A stretch of DNA of 64,000 nt from Melitaea cinxia (GCF_905220565.1 NC_059414.1:13328001-13392000), one strand, 5' to 3'. Numbered from the stretch's first letter, positions 44,535 through 54,579 are shown. Program-made: numbers and translations. The notes: a model not told the origin generated them from the sequence alone.

Positions 44535-45287
44535 CTAAATCTTCCCTACTGGTTTTCTTGTCCTCGATGTAGTAGTCGTAGTGGTCTTCTTTTCTTTCAA
44601 AACCTGCTCTGCTGGAGCCACGTCGGTGCTTTGAATTGGAATTGGAATGGCATCGAGGTCTGTCATGCTCATAACACGACATCGTGAGCCATCCTGTCCC
44701 AAGATGATAATACACCCATCCTGCGTCCAGCATTTGGATATACCGAAACGTCTCCGTGCCGTCATAAAGATCTCGTGACGCCTTTTTGTGAGGAACTCTG
44801 ACACTGTGATGCCTGTTTGTTTTAGGTGGGTTTTGGCGCTCCATATCATGCTCCTCGACTCCAAATCACAAAACTTAATAAGAATCGGCCTCGGAATGGA
44901 TCTTGTGGTGTTAAGCTTACCCAACCGATGGCAACGTTTAATTGAAGAAGTGATGTTAAAGTTGGACAACTTCAAATGGTTAGTCACCATATCTGACACA
45001 GCCTTGACGGGGTCCTTTTCTTCTTCAGACACACCATGAACGAGGAGGATTTTCTTGCGGTTTCTCACTTCCATCTGGTCATACATGTCAGCAAGTGCTT
45101 CTACTTGCAACTGTAGAGACTTCAAAGCAGATAAAATAAATTCCTTAAATGCATTAAATTCTAAGGTCAGCTTCGTACTTGGACTTGCTGTTTGTGAAGT
45201 CGTTTGCTGAAGATCCTGTTGGAACTGAGCCATTTTAGTGTGAAAAACCTGTGACATCTCAGCCATTGACTGTTTAATTGTATCCAT
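44535..45287 (-). CDS. CR1-like ORF1: coiled-coil nucleic-acid-binding protein
   Basis: 250 residues from a true ATG. Residues 1-75 are glutamine-rich and heptad-like (QFQQDLQQTTSQ, KSLQLQVEALADMYDQ), suggesting trimerising coiled coil. Residues about 80-200 (KKILLVHGVSEEEKDP, SIKRCHRLGKLN, RPILIKFCDLESR, LTKRRHEIFMTARRRFG) match the Transposase_22/L1-ORF1-like RRM plus C-terminal domain layout seen in several insect LINE ORF1s. The tail is threonine-rich and basic. Role: RNA binding and RNP assembly of the retrotransposon. 645 bp upstream of ORF2 on the same strand. Confidence 0.85.
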   Translation of the reverse strand: MDTIKQSMAEMSQVFHTKMAQFQQDLQQTTSQTASPSTKLTLEFNAFKEFILSALKSLQLQVEALADMYDQMEVRNRKKILLVHGVSEEEKDPVKAVSDMVTNHLKLSNFNITSSIKRCHRLGKLNTTRSIPRPILIKFCDLESRSMIWSAKTHLKQTGITVSEFLTKRRHEIFMTARRRFGISKCWTQDGCIIILGQDGSRCRVMSMTDLDAIPIPIQSTDVAPAEQVLKEKKTTTTTTSRTRKPVGKI

Positions 45288-45502
45288 TATGCTTCAGTTC
45301 TTGAGAAAGTAGTAGAATATTTCAAAACAATTGTATAAAGGTGAAAATGATTCAATAGAACACTGGTAGGATCAGGTATCAATTTACATAATATTTTGTT
45401 CAAAACCCATTGATTTACTTGTTTAAAATTGTATTAATTAAAGAGCGAAAATTTTCGGTGTTTCCTTTCTAAGCCTACCCACAAAAAAAAAAAAAAAAAA
45501 AA

Positions 45503-46794
45503 ATAACTAATTTAATAAATATGCGAGTTACATATAAGTACATGCATATACATTGAAAACATACATACAATCACAGCAATTTATTAAATTAAAACGAGAA
45601 TAAGAAAATAAGTGTGTCCATTAAAATATAGAACAGTGGGAGATGGAGGTTGACAACCGCTGATATAGATGAAATGTGAATCCACGAAAAAACGTATTAC
45701 GTTTATAACACAAGAGCCGACCCTACCGGAAACACGTAGCGTGCCTGACGGCGCTTACACCGGCACTTCCGGCGTAGCTTCAGAGAGCATTCTATAGCAG
45801 TTAAAATATGTTTGGTAATTGAATCGTTACCTTGATTATATATTTTTTACAATGTTAATTGAACAATTTAAATCTACTCGTAATTCTAGATCTAGAGGTA
45901 TTTTATAAGTGTTATCGCTTAGTAAATGGTAAGATCTTTTTATTAATTCTGTAACTTTGATCAAAATTTAATAGCAATGATAATTCTGTAATCGTTTGTG
46001 GTTGTTATTTTGACTTACATATATCAGCCCTATAACTGAGCTTAGTTTGACATTAATATATGCAGAAAGTAATAAAAAATTAAAACATTATTAAAAGTCA
46101 CCAAACAAACCAAATTAATGAATTAATGAATCTTAAACGAAATGTCGAATGAAACGAAAATACATGTCGTTTTACTTACTTTACTTTTGTCGTTTAACTT
46201 TACCAGATAATCGGCTGTTAGCTGTAGAAATCCGATCCTCATATCGGAATAAGGTCTAATCTTTCTAACTAAAACTAATCCAATTCGAAGTATACCTAAA
46301 TTTTTTGCTAGCCTGTAAGTGCAATTTTCAGCAACCATCTTTTTTCTCTCAAGGGTCCAGGGTTTGGGTCCTAACTTGAGTAACTGAGTGTAATATATAT
46401 TTATTATTATAGTAATTTAGGTAAAAATGTATTTGTATTGAGCTCGCTGTTACACGATATAAGTATTACGTTACCTACCTTAGAGACAAGAACGTGTCCT
46501 TTAAACATTTTTATATATTTACTGTAGCTGCAAAAGAAATTCCTCAAACAATAATAATAACATAATTTACGATCAATCAATTATTTACGACTTTGAACTC
46601 GTAACAATAAATGATTTACGCATCGAAGTATGGAAACATCCGCCAATGTTTTTACGATACAATTTTAAGATAACGCGCAAAAATGAGTCACACTCTGGAC
46701 TATCATACACCAGACGTCTCACGCGAATTTACATACGCACTCACTTATACCTACTGTTGTGACAGGATTAGCCTAAATTGAGATCAGGATATTT
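45503..46794. other. Intron DNA with a small GC-rich patch
   Basis: 45710-45790 (CGGAAACACGTAGCGTGCC, GGCACTTCCGGCGTAGC) is GC-rich but lacks a convincing splice-flanked frame. The rest is AT-rich and unassigned. Confidence 0.4.
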
Positions 46795-46910
46795 ACTCAT
46801 AGAAGGGAATATATCTGCCAACCCGCATTGGAGCAGCGTGGTGGATTAAGCTCTGATCCTTCTCCCAAAGAGGCCTATGCCCAGTAGTGGGATATGACAG
46901 GCTGAAGCGA
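46795..46910 (+). repeat. Metulj-like SINE, 3' fragment
   Basis: TTACTCATAGAAGGGAATAT, AACCCGCATTGGAGCAGCG, AAGAGGCCTATGCCCAGTAG; head missing and a deletion in the CTCCTACATGGGG part. Confidence 0.7.
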
Positions 46911-47279
46911 TGAGATCAGGATATTTTCTATGATGATACCAGGTATACTCAACATTCATTAATTATAACTAAGGTGTGACAAGTTTAAGTATATGTCGAG
47001 ATTAATACACTCACACAAACACAGACACACAAAAAGATACAATTAATACGTAGGTATATAATTAGAATTACCTAATAAAATTAGTCATTAAAATATAATC
47101 AAAAAGAAATTATACAATGCATAAAAAAATTATAAAATTTCCTCGCTATTATTTTCTTATATTAAAATAAATATTACATCATTTTCTAGGCAGTTTGTAT
47201 ATACTAGACGTCCCACGCAAGCTAATATCTATAACATCATTACATCTATTTTAAGCTATACGATTATGTTACATAGTAT
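46911..47279. other. Intron DNA
   Basis: ACTAGACGTCCCACGC at 47202 looks like a Helitron 3' terminus in minus orientation (CTAG 47203-47206) without a traceable body. The last bases may belong to the Helitron F copy continued at 51149. Confidence 0.35.
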
Positions 47280-47283
47280 ATAT
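47280..47283. repeat. Target duplication ATAT, left
   Basis: ATAT, repeated at 51149-51152. It is short and in AT-rich DNA, but 4 bp at an ATAT/TATA site suits Gypsy-type integration. Confidence 0.6.
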
Positions 47284-47731
47284 AGTGTTAAGGACACACA
47301 AAGAAACTAGCGCCATCTAGCGGCAACCATTGAAACCACGCAAATACAGAGACCGCATGAAACTCTCTACTCAATACTAGATGGCGTTAGAGGTACTACT
47401 GTGGAACTATATAGAAGTATAGTCTCGAAAACCGGGTACATGCGCGAACTTTCCAGATTGGTCTGGGCCTCGCGTCGGCCGATATAAATAGCCGCAGGTA
47501 AGCGAGCGAGGACAGTTCAGTTTGAGCGATCTTCGAGGCGACTTCAAGAGTGAAAACTAGTGATCAAGAGTGGTACCAGCGAAACCTACGTCATTGGCTA
47601 CGACTGAGGACATCGTGAGTGCTTAGTGTTTGAACTTAGTGCTTAGTGTTAGACCTAGTGCTAGTGAATAAAGTCTTGAAAAGAGTCAGCAGGTCTTTCT
47701 CTCCAAATCCTTCGAACCCTAACACGTAACA
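47284..47731 (+). repeat. 5' LTR
   Basis: 448 bp. TATAAATA at 47483-47490, initiator-like TCAGTT at 47517-47522 and AATAAA at 47667-47672 place U3, R and U5 in order. It is GC-richer than its surroundings. An imperfect inverted repeat (CTAGCGCCATCTAG, ACTAGATGGCGTTAG) lies in U3. Confidence 0.93.
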
Positions 47732-47733
47732 AC

Positions 47734-47751
47734 TGGTGTCAGAAGTGGGAT
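47734..47751 (+). promoter_or_regulatory. Primer binding site, tRNA-Leu type
   Basis: TGGTGTCAGAAGTGGGAT, two bases after the LTR, is complementary to a tRNA 3' end of the form ATCCCACTTCTGACACCA, which fits insect tRNA-Leu (acceptor stem GTCAG...CTGAC). Confidence 0.75.
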
Positions 47752-47757
47752 TTGGAG

Positions 47758-49530
47758 ATGCCATTGACTCCGAGAGAAGACTCCAAGGACTTCAAGGGCG
47801 TCAGGACAAGGGCACAACGAGCTGCGGAGCCCACACCTACTAGGGACCAAGCTCCGCCCACCATGGACCAAGCCCCGCCCACTGACCCCGCCTATCATGC
47901 CCCGCCCACTGACCACGCCCCCCAGGCCCCGCCCACTCGGGCTCAGGCCCCGCCCACACGGACGCAGGCCCCGCCCACTCGGACGCAGGCCCCGCCTACT
48001 CAGGCTCAGGCCCCGCCCACTTTGTCTCAAGCCCCGCCCACCGGACCCGCCCACCTTACCGCGCCCACCAGTGACACCGTAACTTCTACAGACTCTCAAG
48101 TGGCTCTTCAATTAGGAAGTTTAATTAAATTAATGGAGCTGCAAAAGGCTGAAATTCGTGCTTTGCAAGAATCACAAGAGCAACAAAAGGCTGAAATTCG
48201 TGGTGCTTTGCAAGAATCACAAGAGCAACAAAAGGCAGAAATTCGTGGTGCTTTGCAAGAATTACAAGAGCAACAAAAAGAGCTCCAAGAAAAAACGCTT
48301 GGGGCTGTAAAAGATGTTAGTGACGCGGTGACCAAGCTTCGAAAAGATGTCGACGTAGTGGAAGAACGAGTTACCGGGTTAGGATTGGATGTCGAAAATG
48401 TGAAAACCGGCCTCACTGAATTACAGAAGAAAGTAGTGCGCCTTGAAACCACGGGAGTCGCGATGTCTAGTGGAAGTACCGGAGTGGCGCAAGGACCGAG
48501 AGTGAAAGTGCCTCCGTACGACGGCACTACTCCGTGGAACGCTTATCGTCAACAATTCCAGACTGTTGCTACTGCCAACGGATGGACGGAAGAGCAATGC
48601 CTGACCGCTCTCACTGTTGCGCTCAGAGGGCAAGCTTTGTCGGTTCTGGAAGCACTGCCACATACAGGAAACGGGTTCCACGGCTTGATGGAGGCACTTG
48701 AATCCCGATACGGAGAGCGACACCTGGAACACGTGTTCCGTGCCCAACTGCGTGACAGAGTCCAACGCTCAGGAGAAGGACTACAACAATGGGCGTTGGA
48801 AATTGAAAAACTCGTCAGGAAGGCACACCCAGGAGCCGACACCAAGATGGTAGACACGAATATTGTTCAAGCATTTGTCGACGGAATCAAAGACCTGGAG
48901 GTCAGAGCTGCAGTGAGACTTCGACACCATACCTCGCTAAAGGAAGCATTGGCGCATGCTTTGGAAGTAGAGGCTGTTCGCCATGACATACGGCAGACCC
49001 ATAAGATCCGCGAGGTCTCTGAGGAAGTCAAAGTAGTTAAGGCTCATACGAAGAAAAGTTCTGGAGTCATGTGCTACAAGTGCGGCGAGAGGGGCCATCT
49101 TCAGCTCAACTGTCCGCAAAAGAAGACCCAGATAGCAAGGATGAAAAGGATCGAGGAACAAATAGAGGAGCTGAAGAAGCAAAGGGCTTCGCCTCCTGCC
49201 CGGGATCAGGAGTATGACTTCAAGACGAAACACCGCAGCGGAAAGTTGCATGGGAATGCCGACGTACTCTCACGAAGGCAGTGTTCGGAAGTCTGCAAAC
49301 ATTGTGTTAAGCAGGAATCTAATGAAGTTACATTAAAGCTAACAAGAACAAGTCCTTTGGGTATCTGGGAGAGTGATGCTATGAGGGAAGCTCAAGAAAG
49401 AGATGACGACCTTCGGCACATCATCACATGGAAGAAACGGGGTGACGTAAAACCAATCTGGAGTGAGGTTGCACCCACTGGCGCTGTCACTAAGGCGTAC
49501 TGGGCTCAATGGGACAGTCTGATACTTTAA
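47758..49530 (+). CDS. Gag protein fused to an RNase H stub and integrase N terminus
   Basis: 590 codons from the ATG at 47758 to TAA at 49528-49530; the frame is open six bases further up, but only from TTG. Order: a 105-residue proline-rich disordered region built of APPT-type repeats (QAPPTRTQAPPTRTQ); a coiled coil with three near-identical units (QESQEQQKAEIRGAL); a capsid-like gag core (about res. 245-400, PPYDGTTPWNAYRQQF, LESRYGERHLEHVFRAQLRD); a CCHC knuckle (CYKCGERGHLQLNC, about res. 438-451). Then, after a basic linker, the frame jumps to the RNase H C terminus (TKHRSGKLHGNADVLSRRQC) and the start of integrase. The deletion joint is near 49205-49220. Gag would bind element RNA and build particles. 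Confidence 0.88.
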   Translation: MPLTPREDSKDFKGVRTRAQRAAEPTPTRDQAPPTMDQAPPTDPAYHAPPTDHAPQAPPTRAQAPPTRTQAPPTRTQAPPTQAQAPPTLSQAPPTGPAHLTAPTSDTVTSTDSQVALQLGSLIKLMELQKAEIRALQESQEQQKAEIRGALQESQEQQKAEIRGALQELQEQQKELQEKTLGAVKDVSDAVTKLRKDVDVVEERVTGLGLDVENVKTGLTELQKKVVRLETTGVAMSSGSTGVAQGPRVKVPPYDGTTPWNAYRQQFQTVATANGWTEEQCLTALTVALRGQALSVLEALPHTGNGFHGLMEALESRYGERHLEHVFRAQLRDRVQRSGEGLQQWALEIEKLVRKAHPGADTKMVDTNIVQAFVDGIKDLEVRAAVRLRHHTSLKEALAHALEVEAVRHDIRQTHKIREVSEEVKVVKAHTKKSSGVMCYKCGERGHLQLNCPQKKTQIARMKRIEEQIEELKKQRASPPARDQEYDFKTKHRSGKLHGNADVLSRRQCSEVCKHCVKQESNEVTLKLTRTSPLGIWESDAMREAQERDDDLRHIITWKKRGDVKPIWSEVAPTGAVTKAYWAQWDSLIL

Positions 49531-50691
49531 AACGGAATACTCTACCGGAAATGGGAGAAGACTAACGGCAGAGAGTTCCACCTTCAGATAATTGTCCCAA
49601 GAACGAGAGTACCAGATGTTCTCCGTGAAATACATGATGGCGTATCAGGAGGTCATCTAGGTGTCAAGAGGACGTTAACAAAAGTGCGAGAACGATTCTA
49701 CTGGTTGCATTGTCGAGATGATGTACAGGATTGGTGCCGCAAATGTACTACTTGCGCTGCTGTAAAAGGACCACAGACCAGGAGCCGTGGGAATCTGCGA
49801 TTGTATAACGTCGGTGCACCGTGGGAACGAATTGCAGTTGACGTAGCGGGGCCATTTCCTGTAACGGAATCGGGAAACAAGTATTTTATGGTCGTCATGG
49901 ACTACTTCACCAAATGGCCCGAAGTGTTCGCCATACCAAACCAAGAAGCTACAACAGTTGCTTCTAAGTTAGTCGAAGAAGTGATATGTCGCTTTGGCGT
50001 GCCTCTAGAAATCCATTCCGATCAGGGCAGGAACTTCGAATCGCAAGTATTCCAGGAAGTGTGCAGAATTTTGGGCATGCATAAGACGAGGACCACCGCG
50101 TACCATCCACAGTCTGATGGAATGGTTGAGAGATTTAACCAGACCCTGGAGAAGCATTTGGCGAAATTGGTAGACGACAAACAAAAAGATTGGGACAAGT
50201 ATATACCACTCTTCCTTCTGTCGTACCGAACCGCCGAGCACGAGAGCATAAAAGCTACCCCGGCGTATGTCAATTACGGTAGAGAATTACGAATACCAGT
50301 AGACCTATTGACTGGAGGGTCACCGGAGGAACCAAATACCGTACAAGACTATATCAGCGATTTAAGGAAAAAAATGCGCTATATACACGCCTTGGTTCGG
50401 GAAAATGGGTTACATTCAAGCGAGAACATGAAAACCAGATACGACCGGAAATCGAACACGAGCGGCTTCAAGGAAGGGTCACTGGTGTGGCTGCATAACC
50501 CAACCCGCCGGAAAGGGAAATCGCCAAAGTTGCAGACCAAGTGGGACGGCCCATACAAAGTGGTTACCCGACTGAATGATGTGACTTACAGGATTCAAAA
50601 GCAACCAAAAGGAACATTCAAAGTGGTACACATAGACCGTCTGGCGCGTTACCATGGCAGTAACAACGATGCTCGGGACGAGCATCTCTAA
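49531..50691 (+). pseudogene. Integrase, in frame with gag but separated by one stop codon
   Basis: Same frame as gag; the only interruption is TAA at 49528-49530, after which homologous sequence continues at once (NGILYRKWEKTNG). The H2C2 zinc finger is visible (HDGVSGGHLG ... CRKCTTC). The DDE core is intact: VDVAGPFPV (near 49838), HSDQGRNFE (near 50017) and MVERFNQTLE (near 50123). The C-terminal GPY/F-type module is KWDGPYKVVTRLNDVTYRIQ. Ends ten bases before the 3' LTR, so no env. Whether integrase is still made depends on readthrough or on internal starts; probably not. Confidence 0.85.
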
Positions 50692-50700
50692 GAGGGGAGT
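50689..50700 (+). promoter_or_regulatory. Polypurine tract
   Basis: TAAGAGGGGAGT directly before the 3' LTR, overlapping the integrase stop codon; primes plus-strand DNA in LTR elements. Confidence 0.75.
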
Positions 50701-51148
50701 AGTGTTAAGGACACACAAAGAAACTAGCGCCATCTAGCGGCAACCATTGAAACCACGCAAATACAGAGACCGCATGAAACTCTCTACTCAATACTAGATG
50801 GCGTTAGAGGTACTACTGTGGAACTATATAGAAGTATAGTCTCGAAAACCGGGTACATGCGCGAACTTTCCAGATTGGTCTGGGCCTCGCGTCGGCCGAT
50901 ATAAATAGCCGCAGGTAAGCGAGCGAGGACAGTTCAGTTTGAGCGATCTTCGAGGCGACTTCAAGAGTGAAAACTAGTGATCAAGAGTGGTACCAGCGAA
51001 ACCTACGTCATTGGCTACGACTGAGGACATCGTGAGTGCTTAGTGTTTGAACTTAGTGCTTAGTGTTAGACCTAGTGCTAGTGAATAAAGTCTTGAAAAG
51101 AGTCAGCAGGTCTTTCTCTCCAAATCCTTCGAACCCTAACACGTAACA
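50701..51148 (+). repeat. 3' LTR
   Basis: 448 bp, same length and, as far as I can read, same sequence as 47284-47731. Confidence 0.93.
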
Positions 51149-51262
51149 ATATAAATAAAAATGAATCTTGCTATGCGCATAACTCGAGAAAGGCTCGACC
51201 GATTCGGCTATTTTTTTTTTTTTTTGTATGTTCCTTAAGGCCCACGGAAGGTTTATATAGAC
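51149..51262 (+). mobile_element. Helitron family F, cut by the LTR element
   Basis: ATATAAATAAAAATGAATC, ACTCGAGAAAGGCTCGACC, TGTTCCTTAAGGCCCACGG match the copy at 37215; the LTR element sits just inside its 5' end. The 3' CTAG end is not preserved. Confidence 0.6.
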
Positions 51263-52545
51263 AATATAATATATAATAGACATTTAGGAAGGATTATTAA
51301 TATTATTGTACTAATTTCTGTACCTACTAATATCTACACTGTACAAAGAAATTCCTTAATATTTTTATAAATCTGTCTGATTATGCCACGTCTATTTGCC
51401 TCTATGCGCTATATTTATTTCCTGTCATTAAAAAGAAAATTACCGTAACAACCTACAATTTTTTTTTATTTTCTTCATACAATTAGAAATATACAAACAA
51501 AATATTATTCTTTAGAAACGTGAATGTTAATCGTTTTTAAAATTGAAAAAATCTAAAATGGCCAATAATATTAACTCAAATTCTTAATTAAAATTTTAAT
51601 ATATACAAGTATATAAGTAGTTTAATGTATTTTAAAATGTAGGTAAATAAATATTTAGATTTTAAATTAATAGTTTAAGTAATAATGTTTGTTTAGCAAG
51701 TAGGTTCGTCCACAGACAGAAATTAAAATTAAGACTAGCAATCGGGCATTTGATATTTGGAGAACAAACTTGGATTTTAAACATTTTTTTTTCTTTTGTC
51801 TGTAATATCTTTCTGTCTCTCGTTACACTTAGCTGTGTTGCGTAGTTAGAAAAAAAAAACGTTTATTTAACTTCAAATTTTTATATAATGATATAACAAC
51901 AACACTTCCGAAAATATCTTAAACCAAACAGAGTTAATTAGGCTATTTAATAAATTATTATCAAAAACAAAAAAAAGTAACCTTGATCTTTTATCAATCC
52001 GTTCCATATTCTGTTGTCCTTCGTCGTATTAAATCACATTTAAAACATAACAGCAAACTAAAAAAAACTAGTAATTAACCTAAATGCCCAGATTCCGTGG
52101 AAACCTTGTACACACTATCCACAACAAGTTTGAATAAACTACAACCTAGAAATGCAATTTATATTTAACAAGTCCGAAATGTATGTTTGTTTTAACTTGA
52201 CACATTTCTAATTTATCAGACTATTTTAGTTATTACTTCTAGGATTTTTTCTAAGCAGTGTTAAGTGAGGAATATTTTAGGCTAGAAAGCATCACAATAT
52301 GACTTACAAGGAAGGAGTGCAATTGTCATTGCTCTCAAACACATCGCTCATCATCACATAATACAATGTAGTCGAAAAAAAATCCAGATCATACGCATTA
52401 TTAGGGATACCTCAATCTTAATCAAATTTAATTTGGATAATATCAAAAGCACTAGCTATCGAAAAGAATTGTCCAAAATAATCTTCAAAATCATTACAAT
52501 CAGTCAAAATTTATGATTATATATTATATATATTATACTATAATA
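51263..52545. other. Intron DNA
   Basis: AT-rich; no exon or repeat recognised. Confidence 0.45.
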
Positions 52546-52775
52546 CTAGATGTGCTCGCGACTTCAACCGCGTGGAATAGTGGCTTTACAAACAAGTTCA
52601 ACGTGATTTTTTAAATTGGCATAACTTTTTTATTTATGAACCGATTGACATGAAACAAACAATACATTAGTAAAAACCACATGTGAATCGGATAAGCCGT
52701 TTCTGAGACTAACGTGCACAAACGCACAGACAAACACAAAAATTCTAACAAAACATTGTTTTGGGTGCTATTTGC
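52546..52775 (-). mobile_element. Helitron family I
   Basis: Plus-strand ACTAGATGTGCTCGCGACTT at the 3' terminus (hairpin CGCGACTTCAACCGCG), interior ATGAACCGATTGACATGAAA and CGGATAAGCCGTTTCTGAG. Same family, inverted, at 55240-55522. Confidence 0.65.
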
Positions 52776-53164
52776 GTTGGTTCCAATAATATTTTTTCTC
52801 ATATATCTTTCATGTACAAACCCGCTACATTTTTATTATATGTATCTATATAATATTTATTTATTATATTATTACCTACTCATAAAAATGGACGAATAGT
52901 CATCGTCCTTTTTTTGAAGTCGTTTGAAAACTGTCGATTTGATTATTATTATAATTTAGGTGACACAACGATGTAAATATCATCGAGGTCAACTCTTCTT
53001 AGGCGGTTAAAATGTAATCTTTATTATAAGGAAGGAAGTGAAATGTAAATTAGTTTTCTAGTCGTTCGAAACCTACCGTTTGTGATGAAAAATGTTAACG
53101 GTATCTTTATTTTAAAAAAAAGGATTAATGAATTGAAAAAATATTTTGTCACTAACTATTATTA
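52776..53164. other. Intron DNA
   Basis: TTTTTTTGAAGTCGTTTG at 52907 is a remnant of a MITE E end. Nothing else. Confidence 0.4.
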
Positions 53165-53517
53165 TTCTGCTGTATGGCTACGGCAGTAAAGAATATAGCC
53201 ACCCCCTCTCTTCCCGTGGGTGTCGTAAGAGGCGACTAAAGGATAACACAGTTCCACTACCACATTGGAACTTAAAAACCCGATCGATGGCGGGATAACC
53301 ATCTAACTGCTGGCTTTAAAATACACAGGCCGAAGACGGGCAGCAGCGTCTTCGGAGCGACAAAGTCAGCCGTGCGGTTACCAGCCTGGCCACCAGCATG
53401 GTGACATGGGCAAAACACATGAGTTCGCGCCATTTTTGGCGCGAACTTGTGGAGGTCTATGTCCAGCAGTGGACTGCGATAGGCTGAAGTGATGATGATT
53501 ATTATTATTATTATTAG
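53165..53517 (+). repeat. LINE 3'-end family A, complete with tail
   Basis: GGCTACGGCAGTAAAGAATA to AGCAGTGGACTGCGATAGG, with a GATGATGATTATTATTATTA tail (53490-53515) that shows the trinucleotide 3' end most clearly. Confidence 0.8.
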
Positions 53518-53873
53518 GTCAATAGTTATCATTTTAGTTAGTGATTATTTTATATTTTGGTCAGTACACGTGATTGTGATGCTTTATATATGCCGAAATA
53601 TCAGAACCTCAAAATGAGTAAGAATTTACTTGGTAAATATCACATTTTACTGTAAATGTGTTCATTTGAAAAATTAAAAGAATAATTTATCGTAATCAAG
53701 ACTCAATACTGATTGGGGACACACTCGTGCCTGCTATGCTTTATAACTAAAACTCGAACAGTTAAATCTTTAACATTTTGTATCAATTACGTCGCTTATG
53801 TATGTGTAAATGTGGTATTACTTTTCTATTGATTTTTAAACGTTTCGAAAGAGTGATAATAAAAAAAAGTATT
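53518..53873. other. Intron DNA
   Basis: No feature recognised. Confidence 0.45.
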
Positions 53874-54134
53874 GAAAATATACTAATAAGAACTTTTAAA
53901 TTTAGAACAATTACAAGCTATAATACAAGACATAAGTAATGAAAATATACTAATAAGAACTTTTAAATTTAGAACAATTACAAGCTATAATACAAGACAT
54001 AAGTATTGAAAATATACTAATAAGAACTTTTAAATTTAGAACAATTACAATCTACGATACAAGATATAAGTATTGAATATATACTAATAAGAACTTTTAA
54101 ATTTAGAACAATTACAAGCTATAATACAAGACAT
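53874..54134. repeat. 67 bp tandem repeat, about 3.9 copies
   Basis: Units start at 53874, 53941, 54008 and 54075 with GAAAATATACTAATAAGAAC. Copies 1 and 2 are virtually identical; copy 3 has TCTACGATAC for GCTATAATAC; copy 4 starts GAATATATAC. Confidence 0.93.
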
Positions 54135-54579
54135 CACGACTCACAGAAGTCAAGCAGTAACGACAGACATTAACACAAATAAATACACATCCAGCATATA
54201 ATAAACACACCTTTGCCGTAAAAAAATCGATCACGCAACGTGACATGTGCTTCATATTATCTCATACATTACTCGACTAGGATATTGAAGCTGTAATGAG
54301 CGTCCATCGATCGTCAGTACCAATTGTAAGAATATCTTGATGACTTGAACCTCGTTATTACGGCGTTAATCGTTCGAGACTTCATAATCGTCGTTTAGTT
54401 GTAATTGTAGCTTGGTTTAAAATGTTGAAAATGAATTTATTAATAGATATGGAGTTTTTATTTTGTAGTTTTGAAATAACATTAGTATGTTGATGGTGTG
54501 ATATTCGTGTGAATGTAGAGATTGGATGGCTCTAACAGCTTAAGTTGTGGTAATAATGTGCATTATATTATATTACTTA
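54135..54579. other. Intron DNA
   Basis: No feature recognised. Confidence 0.45.

Larger units (their letters stand above)
40486..45500 (-). mobile_element. CR1-like non-LTR retrotransposon, apparently full length
   Basis: Minus-strand element of about 5 kb. The 3' end is (TTC)n-tailed (plus-strand GAAGAAG at 40486-40502) followed by the terminal module GTGCATATTACATAACATAC ... GCACAAAGGCGGTCTTATCG ... TTCTTCCAGACAACC. An (AT)n tract lies in the 3' UTR (40720-40746). ORF2 (40954-43890) and ORF1 (44535-45287) are both uninterrupted, so this copy may be competent or very young. The 5' boundary is uncertain; an A-run at 45482-45502 is near it. No target duplication identified, as usual for the CR1 group. 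It lies antisense in the intron between exons A and B. Confidence 0.85.
47284..51148 (+). mobile_element. Ty3/Gypsy-like LTR retrotransposon, internally deleted
   Basis: 3,865 bp with two 448 bp LTRs that I find identical on reading through, ends AGTGTTA/TAACA, ATAT target duplication, tRNA-Leu-type primer site, gag with CCHC knuckle, RNase H stub, integrase, polypurine tract. Protease, RT and nearly all RNase H are missing and there is no env. Full-length relatives should be about 2 kb longer (inference). With RT gone it can move only with enzymes from another copy. LTR identity implies a recent insertion. Confidence 0.93.

Noticed and set aside
44449..44844. 131-codon frame overlapping ORF1
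   Set aside because: Alternative frame of the CR1-like ORF1 with no domain of its own.
47752..47757. Earlier start of the gag frame
   Set aside because: The codon is TTG; the first ATG is at 47758.
47719..48111. Minus-strand 130-codon glycine/arginine-rich frame
   Set aside because: It is the complement of the proline repeat of Gag.
50692..50700. Room for an env gene before the 3' LTR
   Set aside because: Only nine bases separate the integrase stop from the LTR.
53874..54134. CRISPR-like array
   Set aside because: The units are contiguous 67 bp tandem repeats with no spacers, in a eukaryotic genome.
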